From Azonexaceae bacterium s22 (GTDB lineage: Bacteria > Pseudomonadota > Gammaproteobacteria > Burkholderiales > Rhodocyclaceae): a DNA stretch of 64,000 nucleotides. Of this stretch, positions 18,208 to 26,323 are shown one piece after another (positions within the stretch are counted from its first letter, which is position 1; every line of letters starts with the position of its first letter). The DNA is taken from NCBI GenBank assembly GCA_016617495.1, contig WYCU01000003.1, forward strand, positions 62,001-126,000. The letters are read 5' to 3'. Below the pieces are notes generated by a model, which was given only the letters and a program-made list of their open reading frames with translations, did no database searches and had not been told where the DNA came from. The position numbers and the translations under genes were made by a program.

Positions 18208-20100
18208 TCACACCGCGCCAGCGCGTCCGTTATTCACATCGATGCGCCCCTGCAGGAGCAACGGTGTCAGCAGGTCTGCCGGCATCGGGCGGGAAATAAA
18301 ATGGCCTTGCATCTCGTCGCAACCATGCGCTTCCAGCAAGAGCCACTGATCGGCGTTTTCAACGCCTTCGGCAATTACACGCAGGCCAAGGCTGTGCGCC
18401 AGCGCGATGGTGCCCCGGGCGATGGCCAGATCGTTGGTGTTGGCGGCAATTTCACGCACAAAGCTGCGGTCGATCTTCAACGCATCGAGCGGCAGGCTAC
18501 GCAAGTGGGAGAGCGAGGAATAGCCGGAGCCGAAATCGTCAATGCTCAGGGTAATACCCATGGCCTCCAGTTCGCGCAGACGTTGCGCGGCGGTCAAGGT
18601 GTTTTCCATGGCCGCCGTCTCGGTGATCTCGAATTCCAGCAGATCGGGCGCCACGGCCACCTCGTTGAGCATCCGCGCTACCTTGTTCGCCAGATCGTTC
18701 TGGCGCAGTTGGCGTGTCGAAAGATTGATCGCCACACGTGGCGGACGAATGCCGCTATCCAGCCACAAGCGCAGTTGGCGGCAGGCCTCGCGAATCACCC
18801 AGTCGCCAATTTCGTCGATCAGGCCGCTCTCTTCGGCGATGCCGATGAATTCCGCCGGTTCCACGGGCGTTTCATCCAGATTCGCCCAGCGGATCAAGGC
18901 TTCCAGCCCGGTAATCCGCCCGCGCATATCGACCTTGGGCTGAAAATGCAGGACAAAAGCCTTTTCCGCGATGGCCTCGCGCAAGCGGTATTCGATACGC
19001 AGACGCTCGGTCGCCACGTGATTCATCGCCGGGGTAAAGTCGAGAATGCGGCAGCCACCCTGCGCCTTGGCCGCGTACATGGCCGTATCGGCGAACTTGA
19101 GCAGGTTTTCGACATTGTCGGCATCGCGCGGACAGAGGCTGATGCCAATCGAAGGTGTCGTGCGCAGTTCGCGTTCGCCCAGCGCATAGGGCGCCGACAA
19201 GGCATCGAGCAGTTTGGCGGCGATGCCCGGTACGTCGTGCGCCGTCGCACTGGGCAGCAGGACCACGAATTCGTCACCGCTCAAGCGTGCCACGGTATCC
19301 GAAGCACGCACATGCCGCCGCAAGCGTTCGGCCACCTCGATCAGCAACAAATCGCCCACGCCGTGACCGAGCGAGTCATTGATGGTCTTGAAACGATCGA
19401 GGTCGAGCAGCAAAACGGCAAGGCTTCCGCCCTCGGCATTGGCTTCGACAATCGCCACTTCCAGGCGATGCAGGAAAGCCTTGCGGTTGAACAGCCCGGT
19501 CAGCGCATCGTGCCGCGCCTGATAATGCTGCTCGCCAAGCAAGAGCAACTGGCGGTCGTTCAATTGGCCGACCTGATTCAGTACCAGCCAGGCCATTGAG
19601 CCCACCGTCATCACGGCGGCCAGCCAGCTGAACGGATTCTGCATGTAGGTCGGCAGATCGAAACTGAGCGTGACCAATCCGCCAACGTGCAGCGCCCCGA
19701 CCAAGGCCATGGCGCCGACACTCATAACAGCCGCCACAACCCCACCCCGCACACCGAAAAAGGTGGTCGTCACGAAGCAGAAGGTCATGTACACGGCGGC
19801 CGAGTTGCCCGCCAGACCGTAAATGAACAATCCCCCCGTAGCCGCCAGGTAAAGCAGAATGACCGTGGCCCAGGCAATAGCGCCCGCACCGATGCGCCAG
19901 CGCTGCCAGTAGACGAACACCAATACCGCGTAGAGCACCGGATGGACAACACTCAGCGCATTCCCCAGGTACAGGTTGCGGGCCATATTGCCGGCCATCA
20001 GCACGCCCCCGGCAACCAATGTCAGGGACAGGGTTTTCATGATGACGTCTTCGCGAATCGAACGAATCCGGGCAGCCAGATCGTGGGCGAGTTCAGTCAT
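18208..20100 (-). CDS. Membrane GGDEF/EAL c-di-GMP signalling protein
   Basis: A 630-aa protein with five or six hydrophobic helices (about residues 20-185), then a GGDEF domain (GLFNRKAFLHRLEVAIVEA to about residue 355) and an EAL domain to the end. The cyclase motif reads SGDEF, a common functional variant of GGDEF, with an RASD inhibitory-site sequence five residues before it. The EAL domain keeps GLEALIRW, EITETA, IDDFGSGYSSL and IAEGVEN, so a phosphodiesterase is likely and a dual role possible. The signal sensed by the membrane region is unknown. The pga exopolysaccharide operon in this window is of a type often controlled by c-di-GMP. Confidence 0.9.
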   Translation of the reverse strand: MTELAHDLAARIRSIREDVIMKTLSLTLVAGGVLMAGNMARNLYLGNALSVVHPVLYAVLVFVYWQRWRIGAGAIAWATVILLYLAATGGLFIYGLAGNSAAVYMTFCFVTTTFFGVRGGVVAAVMSVGAMALVGALHVGGLVTLSFDLPTYMQNPFSWLAAVMTVGSMAWLVLNQVGQLNDRQLLLLGEQHYQARHDALTGLFNRKAFLHRLEVAIVEANAEGGSLAVLLLDLDRFKTINDSLGHGVGDLLLIEVAERLRRHVRASDTVARLSGDEFVVLLPSATAHDVPGIAAKLLDALSAPYALGERELRTTPSIGISLCPRDADNVENLLKFADTAMYAAKAQGGCRILDFTPAMNHVATERLRIEYRLREAIAEKAFVLHFQPKVDMRGRITGLEALIRWANLDETPVEPAEFIGIAEESGLIDEIGDWVIREACRQLRLWLDSGIRPPRVAINLSTRQLRQNDLANKVARMLNEVAVAPDLLEFEITETAAMENTLTAAQRLRELEAMGITLSIDDFGSGYSSLSHLRSLPLDALKIDRSFVREIAANTNDLAIARGTIALAHSLGLRVIAEGVENADQWLLLEAHGCDEMQGHFISRPMPADLLTPLLLQGRIDVNNGRAGAV

Positions 20101-20120
20101 GGTGCCGGCGGCAGGAGATA

Positions 20121-20149
20121 CGCATTACGCATAAACGGAGTGTAATGCG
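20121..20149. repeat. Inverted repeat upstream of GGDEF/EAL gene
   Basis: CGCATTAC (20121-20128) and GTAATGCG (20142-20149) form an 8-base inverted repeat with a 13-base loop, without a T-run. It sits just upstream of the GGDEF/EAL start (20100) and downstream of the DnaJ-like gene. It could be an operator or RNA hairpin. Confidence 0.45.
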
Positions 20150-20174
20150 CGATGGCTTGCGCCGGAATACGGGA

Positions 20175-21221
20175 CTATACGGAGGACGACTTTTTGCGCT
20201 TCTTGGCCACGCCAAACGCTTGGGTCCACGCCGAAATTTCCGGGTAAGCCGTCGCCATGTCCTCGGCGAGCTCGGCATCCAGTTCCAGCAACTGTTTACG
20301 CAGGCGCTTGCCGATACGCTGAGGAAACACCGGTTGAAGCGCCACGATGAGATCGCCCGCCGCATACGGCCCCCGGCCGGGGTAACCCTTGCCGGGCAGG
20401 ATCAATTCCCGCGCTTCGGGCAAGCCCGGGTCGAGGGTCACGCTTTCCCAATCGGTCAGGGTGCGGACCCGCAGCTCGCCCCCCGCCATCAACAGCAAGG
20501 CGCTGACTGGCATGGCGTAGCGCAAATTTCGCCCCTCCAGCCGGAACAAAGGGTGATCTGAAAGAACCACGGTGAGGAAAAGATCGCCGTTCTGGCGCGT
20601 TTCATCCCCCGGCTCGCCCTGCCCCGCAAGTCGCAGCTCGTCCCCCGGCAACATCCCGGGCGGGACCGCGATTTCCAGATTCACCGAGGCCGTTTCACGG
20701 CCGCTGCCGTGGCAATCCGGACAAATCCGCTCGCTGAACAGGCCTTTGCCGTTGCAAGCCGCACAGGCGCTCAAGCCCTGCTTGCCGTTTCGCACGCGGC
20801 CGCTGCCGTGGCAGGCATCGCAAAAGCGCGTCCGGCTGATGCCGGCCTCACCGCTGCCCTCGCATGTCGGACAAGCCTTGCCACGAATGACCGTAATGGT
20901 TTGCCGCGACCCCAAGGCGGCCGCTTCGAGATCCAGCGACAGGTTGAGCCGGATGTCCGGGGCGCGGGGCACCTCGGCTTCCGCCGCTGCTTCCGGTTCG
21001 CCGGAGGCTGCCGTTTCAGCCTCGTCTTCAGCGGGGCTTGCCGATGGCGGTGTGGTCAGCGCTTCATAAGCGGCGCGGATGGCGCGAAAACGTTCGGCCG
21101 CGTCCGCCGCGGCGTTGCGATCCGGGTGCCAACGCATGGCCAGACGGCGGTAAGCGCGTTTGATTTCCTCAGCGGGGGCATCGGGCATCAAACCCAATGT
21201 TTCATGGTGATTCTCGGACAT
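20175..21221 (-). CDS. DnaJ-like protein with J domain and cysteine-rich zinc domain
   Basis: The 348-aa protein has an N-terminal J domain (residues 1-60) with the HPD motif (RWHPDRN), a variable Glu/Ala-rich linker in place of the usual Gly/Phe region, four CxxCxGxG-type zinc motifs (CPTCEGSG, CDACHGSG, CAACNGKG, CPDCHGSG) and a DnaJ C-terminal substrate-binding domain. It should work with a DnaK-type Hsp70. It is not next to dnaK or grpE, so it is more likely an accessory co-chaperone than the main DnaJ. The start (21221) is MSENHHETLGLMPD; the longer frame overlaps the arginase gene. Confidence 0.87.
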   Translation of the reverse strand: MSENHHETLGLMPDAPAEEIKRAYRRLAMRWHPDRNAAADAAERFRAIRAAYEALTTPPSASPAEDEAETAASGEPEAAAEAEVPRAPDIRLNLSLDLEAAALGSRQTITVIRGKACPTCEGSGEAGISRTRFCDACHGSGRVRNGKQGLSACAACNGKGLFSERICPDCHGSGRETASVNLEIAVPPGMLPGDELRLAGQGEPGDETRQNGDLFLTVVLSDHPLFRLEGRNLRYAMPVSALLLMAGGELRVRTLTDWESVTLDPGLPEARELILPGKGYPGRGPYAAGDLIVALQPVFPQRIGKRLRKQLLELDAELAEDMATAYPEISAWTQAFGVAKKRKKSSSV

Positions 21222-21229
21222 GCAATCGA

Positions 21230-22159
21230 TCAGCGATGGTGTGGTGCGTGGCGGCGTGGCTTGCGGGTGAGACCCGGCAGCAGGTCGCCGATCAAACCGG
21301 CGATCAGGCGGGCCGTCAGGCCATCCCGATCCCGGTCGGGATTGTATTCGACAATTTCCATCGCTCGCAGCGCCTCGTCCGTCGCCAGGCCCCGCAAGGC
21401 ACGACGGACCTCCGCTGCCGACAGCCCATCCGGTTCCGGACTCCCAACCCCCGGTGCGATGTCCGGATCGATCACATCGAGATCGAGCGTGATGCCGAAA
21501 CCCGCCGGCGCGCCGCGCACAATGGCCAGTGCCTCGTCCAGACAAGGCACAAAACCGCGCCGCTCGATTTCATCGCGGGCAAAGATTCGCACGCCAAGGC
21601 GCTGCAACAAGGCCGCCTCTTCCGGCTCCCAGGAGCGCGGCCCGAAGACCGCGGTGTGTGCGACATCCAGTTGCCGTCCGACCAAACCGAGATCCAGCAA
21701 GCGCTTGTCGCCCTGCCCGAAAAGGCAGGCCAGCGGCATACCGTGCCAAGCTCCGGAATAGCTGGTTTCCGGCGTATGGGCATCGAGATGCGCATCCATC
21801 CACAACAGGCCACAGGGAGCGCCGAGCTGGCGCGCCACCCCGCTCCACGTGCCCACCGCGATGGAGTGGTCGCCACCAATCACCAATGGAAAAGCGCCAG
21901 CGCGTAGCGTTTCCGCCACTTCGTCGGCCAGCGACTTACACAGCGCGGCAATGCGGCCAAGCGCACCGTGCCCGTCCGCCGCGCGCGCATAAAGGGTGCG
22001 CCCCCAGTCGATTTGCGGGTGATCCTGTAACGCGTGCCATGCCTGGGAGCGATGGAAGGCCACCGGCCCGTCGGCACAACCCGGGTCCTGCGCACCCAAG
22101 CCGCTCGCCGCACCGATGATGCGGATGCGGCGCGCGCCGTCCTCAAGGCTCAAGCCCAC
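21230..22159 (-). CDS. Arginase-family ureohydrolase
   Basis: The 309-aa protein carries the manganese-binding motifs of the arginase/agmatinase family: GGDHSIAVG, WMDAHLDAHT and TLDLDVIDP. The N-terminal RIIGAASGLGAQDPGCADGP resembles arginases, so hydrolysis of arginine to ornithine and urea is the best guess; agmatinase or another guanidino substrate is possible. The start is a GTG (22159) with no strong ribosome-binding site. The J-domain gene begins 8 bases after its stop. Confidence 0.82.
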   Translation of the reverse strand: MGLSLEDGARRIRIIGAASGLGAQDPGCADGPVAFHRSQAWHALQDHPQIDWGRTLYARAADGHGALGRIAALCKSLADEVAETLRAGAFPLVIGGDHSIAVGTWSGVARQLGAPCGLLWMDAHLDAHTPETSYSGAWHGMPLACLFGQGDKRLLDLGLVGRQLDVAHTAVFGPRSWEPEEAALLQRLGVRIFARDEIERRGFVPCLDEALAIVRGAPAGFGITLDLDVIDPDIAPGVGSPEPDGLSAAEVRRALRGLATDEALRAMEIVEYNPDRDRDGLTARLIAGLIGDLLPGLTRKPRRHAPHHR

Positions 22160-22191
22160 ACGCGCCCCTTGCAGGCTCGCTCAGCGAATCC

Positions 22192-22219
22192 AGGGCAAGG
22201 ATCATTTTTGCCCTTTTTT
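22192..22219 (+). terminator. Hairpin with T-tract before a dispersed motif
   Basis: AGGGCAA (22192-22198) pairs with TTGCCCT (22208-22214), followed by six T on the plus strand. No plus-strand gene ends here, so its role as a terminator is unclear; it is arranged like the hairpin-motif pair at 18121-18166. Confidence 0.45.
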
Positions 22220-22223
22220 CGGG

Positions 22224-22238
22224 GTCGACCGCGACAAT
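22224..22238 (+). repeat. Dispersed motif copy 6 (intergenic)
   Basis: GTCGACCGCGACAAT preceded by TTTTTGCCCTTTTTTCGGG. It lies between the DUF3141 gene and the arginase gene. Confidence 0.88.
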
Positions 22239-22298
22239 CGCCCAAAACGGGCTGACAACGCGTCCAGCGCTGCCAGCCGATGCGCTTGTCGCGCTGGA

Positions 22299-24473
22299 TC
22301 ATGCCCCGAACAGCGCAGTCACTTCCTCCAGGCGGCGCGCACGTTCGCCTGTGGGTTCGCCAGCCGATGTGACCACAGTTTTGATCAATTTAAGCAGCGC
22401 ACTGCGACCCTTGAGATCCTGCGGCAACATGCCGGGTATCGCCGCCAATGCACGTTCGCGATCCAGCATCAGTGCGAAGAATTGTTCGCGCACCAGTTTC
22501 TTGAAGGCTTCCAGCGTCATCGTGCCCTGCCCGGCGCGGATTCGCCGCAATTCGTTGAAGGCGCGTTCATCCACGCCCGGCCCCGCCATACCGATATAAA
22601 CGAGCGAGCGCACCACCGCTTCGCGCTCTCCGCCCTCGTTCACACGCGAACGCAACTCTTCGATCCTGTTGCGGATGAAGTGCAGGCGCTCCGGCTCCAG
22701 ACCGGGCTTCTTGCGCGGCGTATCGTCATCGGCCCGTAGCCCGACCATCGCTTGCAGCAAAGGCGCGCCATAAACCGCCAGGAAAATTTCTTCGAGGCTG
22801 CGGTCCCGCAGATCCCGCCAGCCATCGAGCGCAGCAATCATTGCTTCGGAATAGGCAGCCTGCAACTTGAGCAAGGGATTGTCCTCGGCCACCGGCTTGC
22901 GGTGCTGACGCACCATCTCGGCCATGGAAGCCACCTGGCGCATCAACGGGTTGCGGTCGGAAAACAGCTCGAACGGCAGTTCGGCGGGATTGGTCATGTG
23001 CGCCAGCTGCACGGTCTGGTCCGTCGCCATGGCCTTGACCAAAGGTTGCATCAAGGTGCGGTAAAGCCCCAGATTGATCTCGGAAACCCGCTGTGCGGTC
23101 GCAAAACGCCGCTCGTTTTCCAGGCTTGGCTGAACGATGGCCTTGATGTCCTCCAGCTTGCGCGGCTCGAAGCGGACAACCCAATCGCCATAGATCAGAT
23201 CCGAATTCACGGTGGCATCCGTCTTGCGGATCATCACAGCTTCGTAAAGGCCAGGGGGCAACACATCGATCAGGTCGATGTTGGAGGCGAATTCCTCGTG
23301 CTCCTTGCGGGCCACACCGCCCGAAACAAAAATCCCGAGGTGCCCGACCGATTCGTGAATGGCATAGACAATCGTTTGCCCACTGGCCAGCACATCCTCG
23401 TCGCGCGCATAGAGATCGGTGATCCAGCCCAGCGCCTGTTGCGGCGGCGTGATGTTATCGCCCTTGGAGCAGAAGCAGACAATCGGCGATTTGATGTTGC
23501 GCAGGTCCACACGGACACCGTCGCGGGTCACGATTTCCGCCGTCGCCAACCGGTTGCCGACAAACAGCTGATCGACGATCCACTGCATTTCCTCGGCATT
23601 GAGATTGATATGCCCGCCCCACCATTTCTCGAATTCCAGGAAACGTTCGCCTTCGCTATCCACCTTCGACCACAAGTTGTAATTCTTGGTCCAGTAAGTG
23701 TTGGCCGGATTCAGGTTCTCGAAGTTCTGGACCAGCAGTGCGCCGTCGAACTTTCCGCCGCCCAAATCGCCGGTCAAGGCCGTCAGCCAGCTTCCGCCGA
23801 GCAAGCCGCCGGTATAACGCATCGGGTTTTCGCCCTCGACGCCCGCCCAGTACGACAGCGGCGACCCCGCCACAATGATCGGCCCGAAAAGCTCCGGCCG
23901 CGTCGCCGCCACCAGCAGCACCGCCCAGCCGGCCTGGCAGTTACCCACCACACAAGGCTTGCCATCGGCCTCGGGATGCAAGGCAATCACTTTTTCCAGG
24001 AACAAGGCTTCGACATGCATGATGTCTTCAATGGTCTGCCCCGGCATCGGATTCGGCGTAAAGCCCACGAAATAGCACGGATGACCGGCGCGCAAGGCCA
24101 CCCCGATTTCGCTATCCGCCTTGAAGCCGCCAATGCCCGGCCCATGACCGGCCCGCGGATCGACAATGACGAACGGCCGCTTCTTGAGATCGATCTCGAC
24201 ATCCGCCGGCGGCTTGATGCGCACCAGCAGATAATTCACCGGCTTCTCCAGCGTCCTCGCATCAAGTACGAGTTCGGCCTCGAAACTCAACACATTGGGC
24301 ACAGCCTTGGCGCGCTGGCTGTAGTACTGATCGCTACGCTGCCGCAGCACATCCCAGAAAAGGATGGTGCGCTGCCAGTTGTCGACCCAATAATCTGCGC
24401 TGTTCTTGAAGACGTCAGCCCATGCGGCGTTCATCGGATTGGCGACCGGTACACCTGCTTCTCGCTTTGCCAT
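22299..24473 (-). CDS. DUF3141 protein, PHA-synthase-like alpha/beta hydrolase
   Basis: A 724-aa protein whose N-terminal two-thirds has an alpha/beta-hydrolase fold like polyhydroxyalkanoate synthases. It opens AWADVFKNSADYWVDNWQRTILFWDVLRQRSDQY, as in the DUF3141 family. The nucleophile elbow reads GNCQAGW with Cys about residue 179, as in PhaC rather than Ser hydrolases; a His near ESVGHLGIF could complete the site. The last 300 residues are helical (EEVTALFGA at the end). No phaC, phaA or phasin gene is adjacent. Its reaction is not established to my knowledge. A good Shine-Dalgarno (AAAGGA) precedes the ATG. Confidence 0.85.
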   Translation of the reverse strand: MAKREAGVPVANPMNAAWADVFKNSADYWVDNWQRTILFWDVLRQRSDQYYSQRAKAVPNVLSFEAELVLDARTLEKPVNYLLVRIKPPADVEIDLKKRPFVIVDPRAGHGPGIGGFKADSEIGVALRAGHPCYFVGFTPNPMPGQTIEDIMHVEALFLEKVIALHPEADGKPCVVGNCQAGWAVLLVAATRPELFGPIIVAGSPLSYWAGVEGENPMRYTGGLLGGSWLTALTGDLGGGKFDGALLVQNFENLNPANTYWTKNYNLWSKVDSEGERFLEFEKWWGGHINLNAEEMQWIVDQLFVGNRLATAEIVTRDGVRVDLRNIKSPIVCFCSKGDNITPPQQALGWITDLYARDEDVLASGQTIVYAIHESVGHLGIFVSGGVARKEHEEFASNIDLIDVLPPGLYEAVMIRKTDATVNSDLIYGDWVVRFEPRKLEDIKAIVQPSLENERRFATAQRVSEINLGLYRTLMQPLVKAMATDQTVQLAHMTNPAELPFELFSDRNPLMRQVASMAEMVRQHRKPVAEDNPLLKLQAAYSEAMIAALDGWRDLRDRSLEEIFLAVYGAPLLQAMVGLRADDDTPRKKPGLEPERLHFIRNRIEELRSRVNEGGEREAVVRSLVYIGMAGPGVDERAFNELRRIRAGQGTMTLEAFKKLVREQFFALMLDRERALAAIPGMLPQDLKGRSALLKLIKTVVTSAGEPTGERARRLEEVTALFGA

Positions 24474-24618
24474 TGTTCAGTCCTTTTTAACGACCTGCAA
24501 TATCCAGGAAATCGGAATTCGCTATCGCTTCAGCATACATCCAATCCGCACGGGCTTCCATTGATAGACGCTCGAAGGCTGGCATGCACCTTAGTCACGT
24601 TGCGTCAGCGTTCAGGGT

Positions 24619-26016
24619 TTATTCGCTGAAAAGTTGGGCTGCGAAATCGATCCGTTCAACGAGCTTTTTCAGTTGCGGCGACGGAAATGCACGTCCGTTA
24701 GCCCAGTTCAGCGTCTCCGCGTGAATCGCCTTCTGCTCCGCGGGGGTGCCTTGGTGTTGGACCAAGGCCTCCTCGCCATCGAGGTAAATTTTTGCGCGCG
24801 AATCGCTTGCAGAATCACGCATCGACAACACATAGCCTCTGACCCTCCCCCAGGCTATGGAGTCGGCGATTCCTTTCTCCTTTCGCTTACGCTCGATCAG
24901 ATCAATGACTTCGCAAACTGACCGACTCCCATGCGCCAATTTGCCGAATACGTCTTCGGAGGCCACACGAACGGTCGCCAGGATCGCGGTATGTATCGGG
25001 AAGAAAAACTCGTCATCGCTTATCTGGGACATGGCCACCGAAATCAGCCCCATGCAACGCTCTTGAGCTCTGGGAGAGAGGTTGAACAAATTGCTCAATT
25101 GCACCAACGTCGTTTCCAGCTCTTGGCGATCACCGCTAAATCCTTGGGCAGCACGCTGATCGAAAAAGGCATCGAGGCCCATGCGCTTGATCAGTCCATT
25201 GCAGAACGTCGAATTCGAAACATGCGTGAGCTTCAGTTCGAGATCGAAAAAGCGGCGCAGGTATTCGATGTAATTAAAGCCACTGCCGTAAACCGCACCG
25301 AGGCTGATGCCTAATTGCTGCTTATCCACCGCAACCACAAACACAACGTTTTCCACGTTGAACACGTGTTTGATCCGCTCCAGCATTTCGATGGCGTAGA
25401 GCGGCCGGCAACGGTCAAGCTCATCCACCAGAATGACCACGGGCGATTTTTTGCCGATGGTTTCGATGGCAGACATCACCTTGCCCAGCTTTGCTTTGAA
25501 CTCCGCAATCGCGCCCTTTTCCTTGAGATATTCCCCAATAACATCATCGGCCAGGCCGCCACTGGCTTCCGCAAGCACGCGTTCCATATCGGAAGGGAGC
25601 TCGACAAGGCCCATCGTACCCAACCGGACAACGGCAGGAATCGCACGTTTGGCGAACATGCCCGCCTTTTTCTTGAAACGCTCGATTTCCTCTTGACGGT
25701 TAGCTTCGTCCGGCCAAACCGCCTTGAGTAGCTCGTCCATTTCGCCAATAAATGCGATCAACGGATCATCCGCAAAATCGGTTTCCCAGGCATTGAAATA
25801 CAGGCAGGGATGCTTTTCAGCGCTCAGTCTCGCCTGCAACATTTTGAGCATGACCGTTTTACCCGTTCCCCAAGGCGAATCAACGGCAATCACGAAGTTG
25901 CCCGGCAGGGTTCCAATCAAGCGAATCAGCGGCTCGACAACTTTTGCTCTGTCGAATGCATCCCCTTCGTAGGGTTGCTCTGGCTGGATATCAAAGTCTG
26001 GCGTCTTGTGCTTCAT
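24619..26016 (-). CDS. KAP-family P-loop NTPase
   Basis: The 465-aa protein has a Walker A motif (SPWGTGKT, residues 47-54), the KAP-typical CLYFNAWETDFADDPL and a Walker B motif VVILVDELDRCRP (about 193-205). The insertion between Walker A and B found in KAP proteins is present; a weakly hydrophobic stretch (AIPAVVRLGTMGLVEL) might associate with the membrane. Bacterial KAP NTPases are scattered, often mobile, and some belong to phage-defence loci. Its codon use is visibly less GC-rich than its neighbours, and it stands alone next to the 3' end of tRNA-Ser. Function unknown. CTATG/CATAG (26069-26083) upstream forms a short palindrome. Confidence 0.85.
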   Translation of the reverse strand: MKHKTPDFDIQPEQPYEGDAFDRAKVVEPLIRLIGTLPGNFVIAVDSPWGTGKTVMLKMLQARLSAEKHPCLYFNAWETDFADDPLIAFIGEMDELLKAVWPDEANRQEEIERFKKKAGMFAKRAIPAVVRLGTMGLVELPSDMERVLAEASGGLADDVIGEYLKEKGAIAEFKAKLGKVMSAIETIGKKSPVVILVDELDRCRPLYAIEMLERIKHVFNVENVVFVVAVDKQQLGISLGAVYGSGFNYIEYLRRFFDLELKLTHVSNSTFCNGLIKRMGLDAFFDQRAAQGFSGDRQELETTLVQLSNLFNLSPRAQERCMGLISVAMSQISDDEFFFPIHTAILATVRVASEDVFGKLAHGSRSVCEVIDLIERKRKEKGIADSIAWGRVRGYVLSMRDSASDSRAKIYLDGEEALVQHQGTPAEQKAIHAETLNWANGRAFPSPQLKKLVERIDFAAQLFSE

Positions 26017-26130
26017 CCTACCCCCTTGATTTAAGGATCACGGCCTTACGGGCGAATTCGGAACCGCTCTATGTGGCGCATAGCGTATATCCGCTTGGTT
26101 TGCGATTTCATAAACCCGCCCCAGAAAAGC

Positions 26131-26157
26131 AAAAAGCCCTGAGTGATCAGGGCTTTT
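26131..26157 (-). terminator. Terminator after tRNA-Ser
   Basis: AAAAGCCCTGA and TCAGGGCTTTT form a stem around a short loop; the minus strand continues with T5. It lies about 20 bases after the tRNA 3' end. Confidence 0.85.
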
Positions 26158-26173
26158 GCTTACAGCGCTTTGC

Positions 26174-26266
26174 TGGCGGAGACGGAGGGATTCGAACCCT
26201 CGATGCAGGTTTTGCCCGCATGCTCCCTTAGCAGGGGAGTGCCTTCGACCTCTCGGCCACGTCTCC
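26174..26266 (-). tRNA. tRNA-Ser (anticodon GCT)
   Basis: A 93-base tRNA with a long variable arm, acceptor GGAGACG/CGTCTCC, anticodon loop CTGCTAA (GCT), T-loop GGTTCGAATCC and an encoded CCA. It decodes AGC/AGU. It lies downstream of lysC on the same strand; its 3' end faces the KAP NTPase gene. Confidence 0.97.
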
Positions 26267-26293
26267 GTTTCCAGACTTCAACGAGGCGCGGAT

Positions 26294-26320
26294 GATATAG
26301 CCTCCGCGCGGTTTGGTCAA
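26294..26320 (-). promoter_or_regulatory. Possible promoter for tRNA-Ser
   Basis: On the minus strand TTGACC (26320-26315) and TATATC (26299-26294) are separated by 15 bases, shorter than optimal, and lie between lysC and the tRNA. The tRNA could also be read from lysC. Confidence 0.4.
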
Positions 26321-26323
26321 ACC

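Noticed and set aside
24474-26266. Integrase attachment repeats bounding the KAP gene
   Set aside because: I looked for a second copy of the tRNA-Ser 3' end near the left border and found none.
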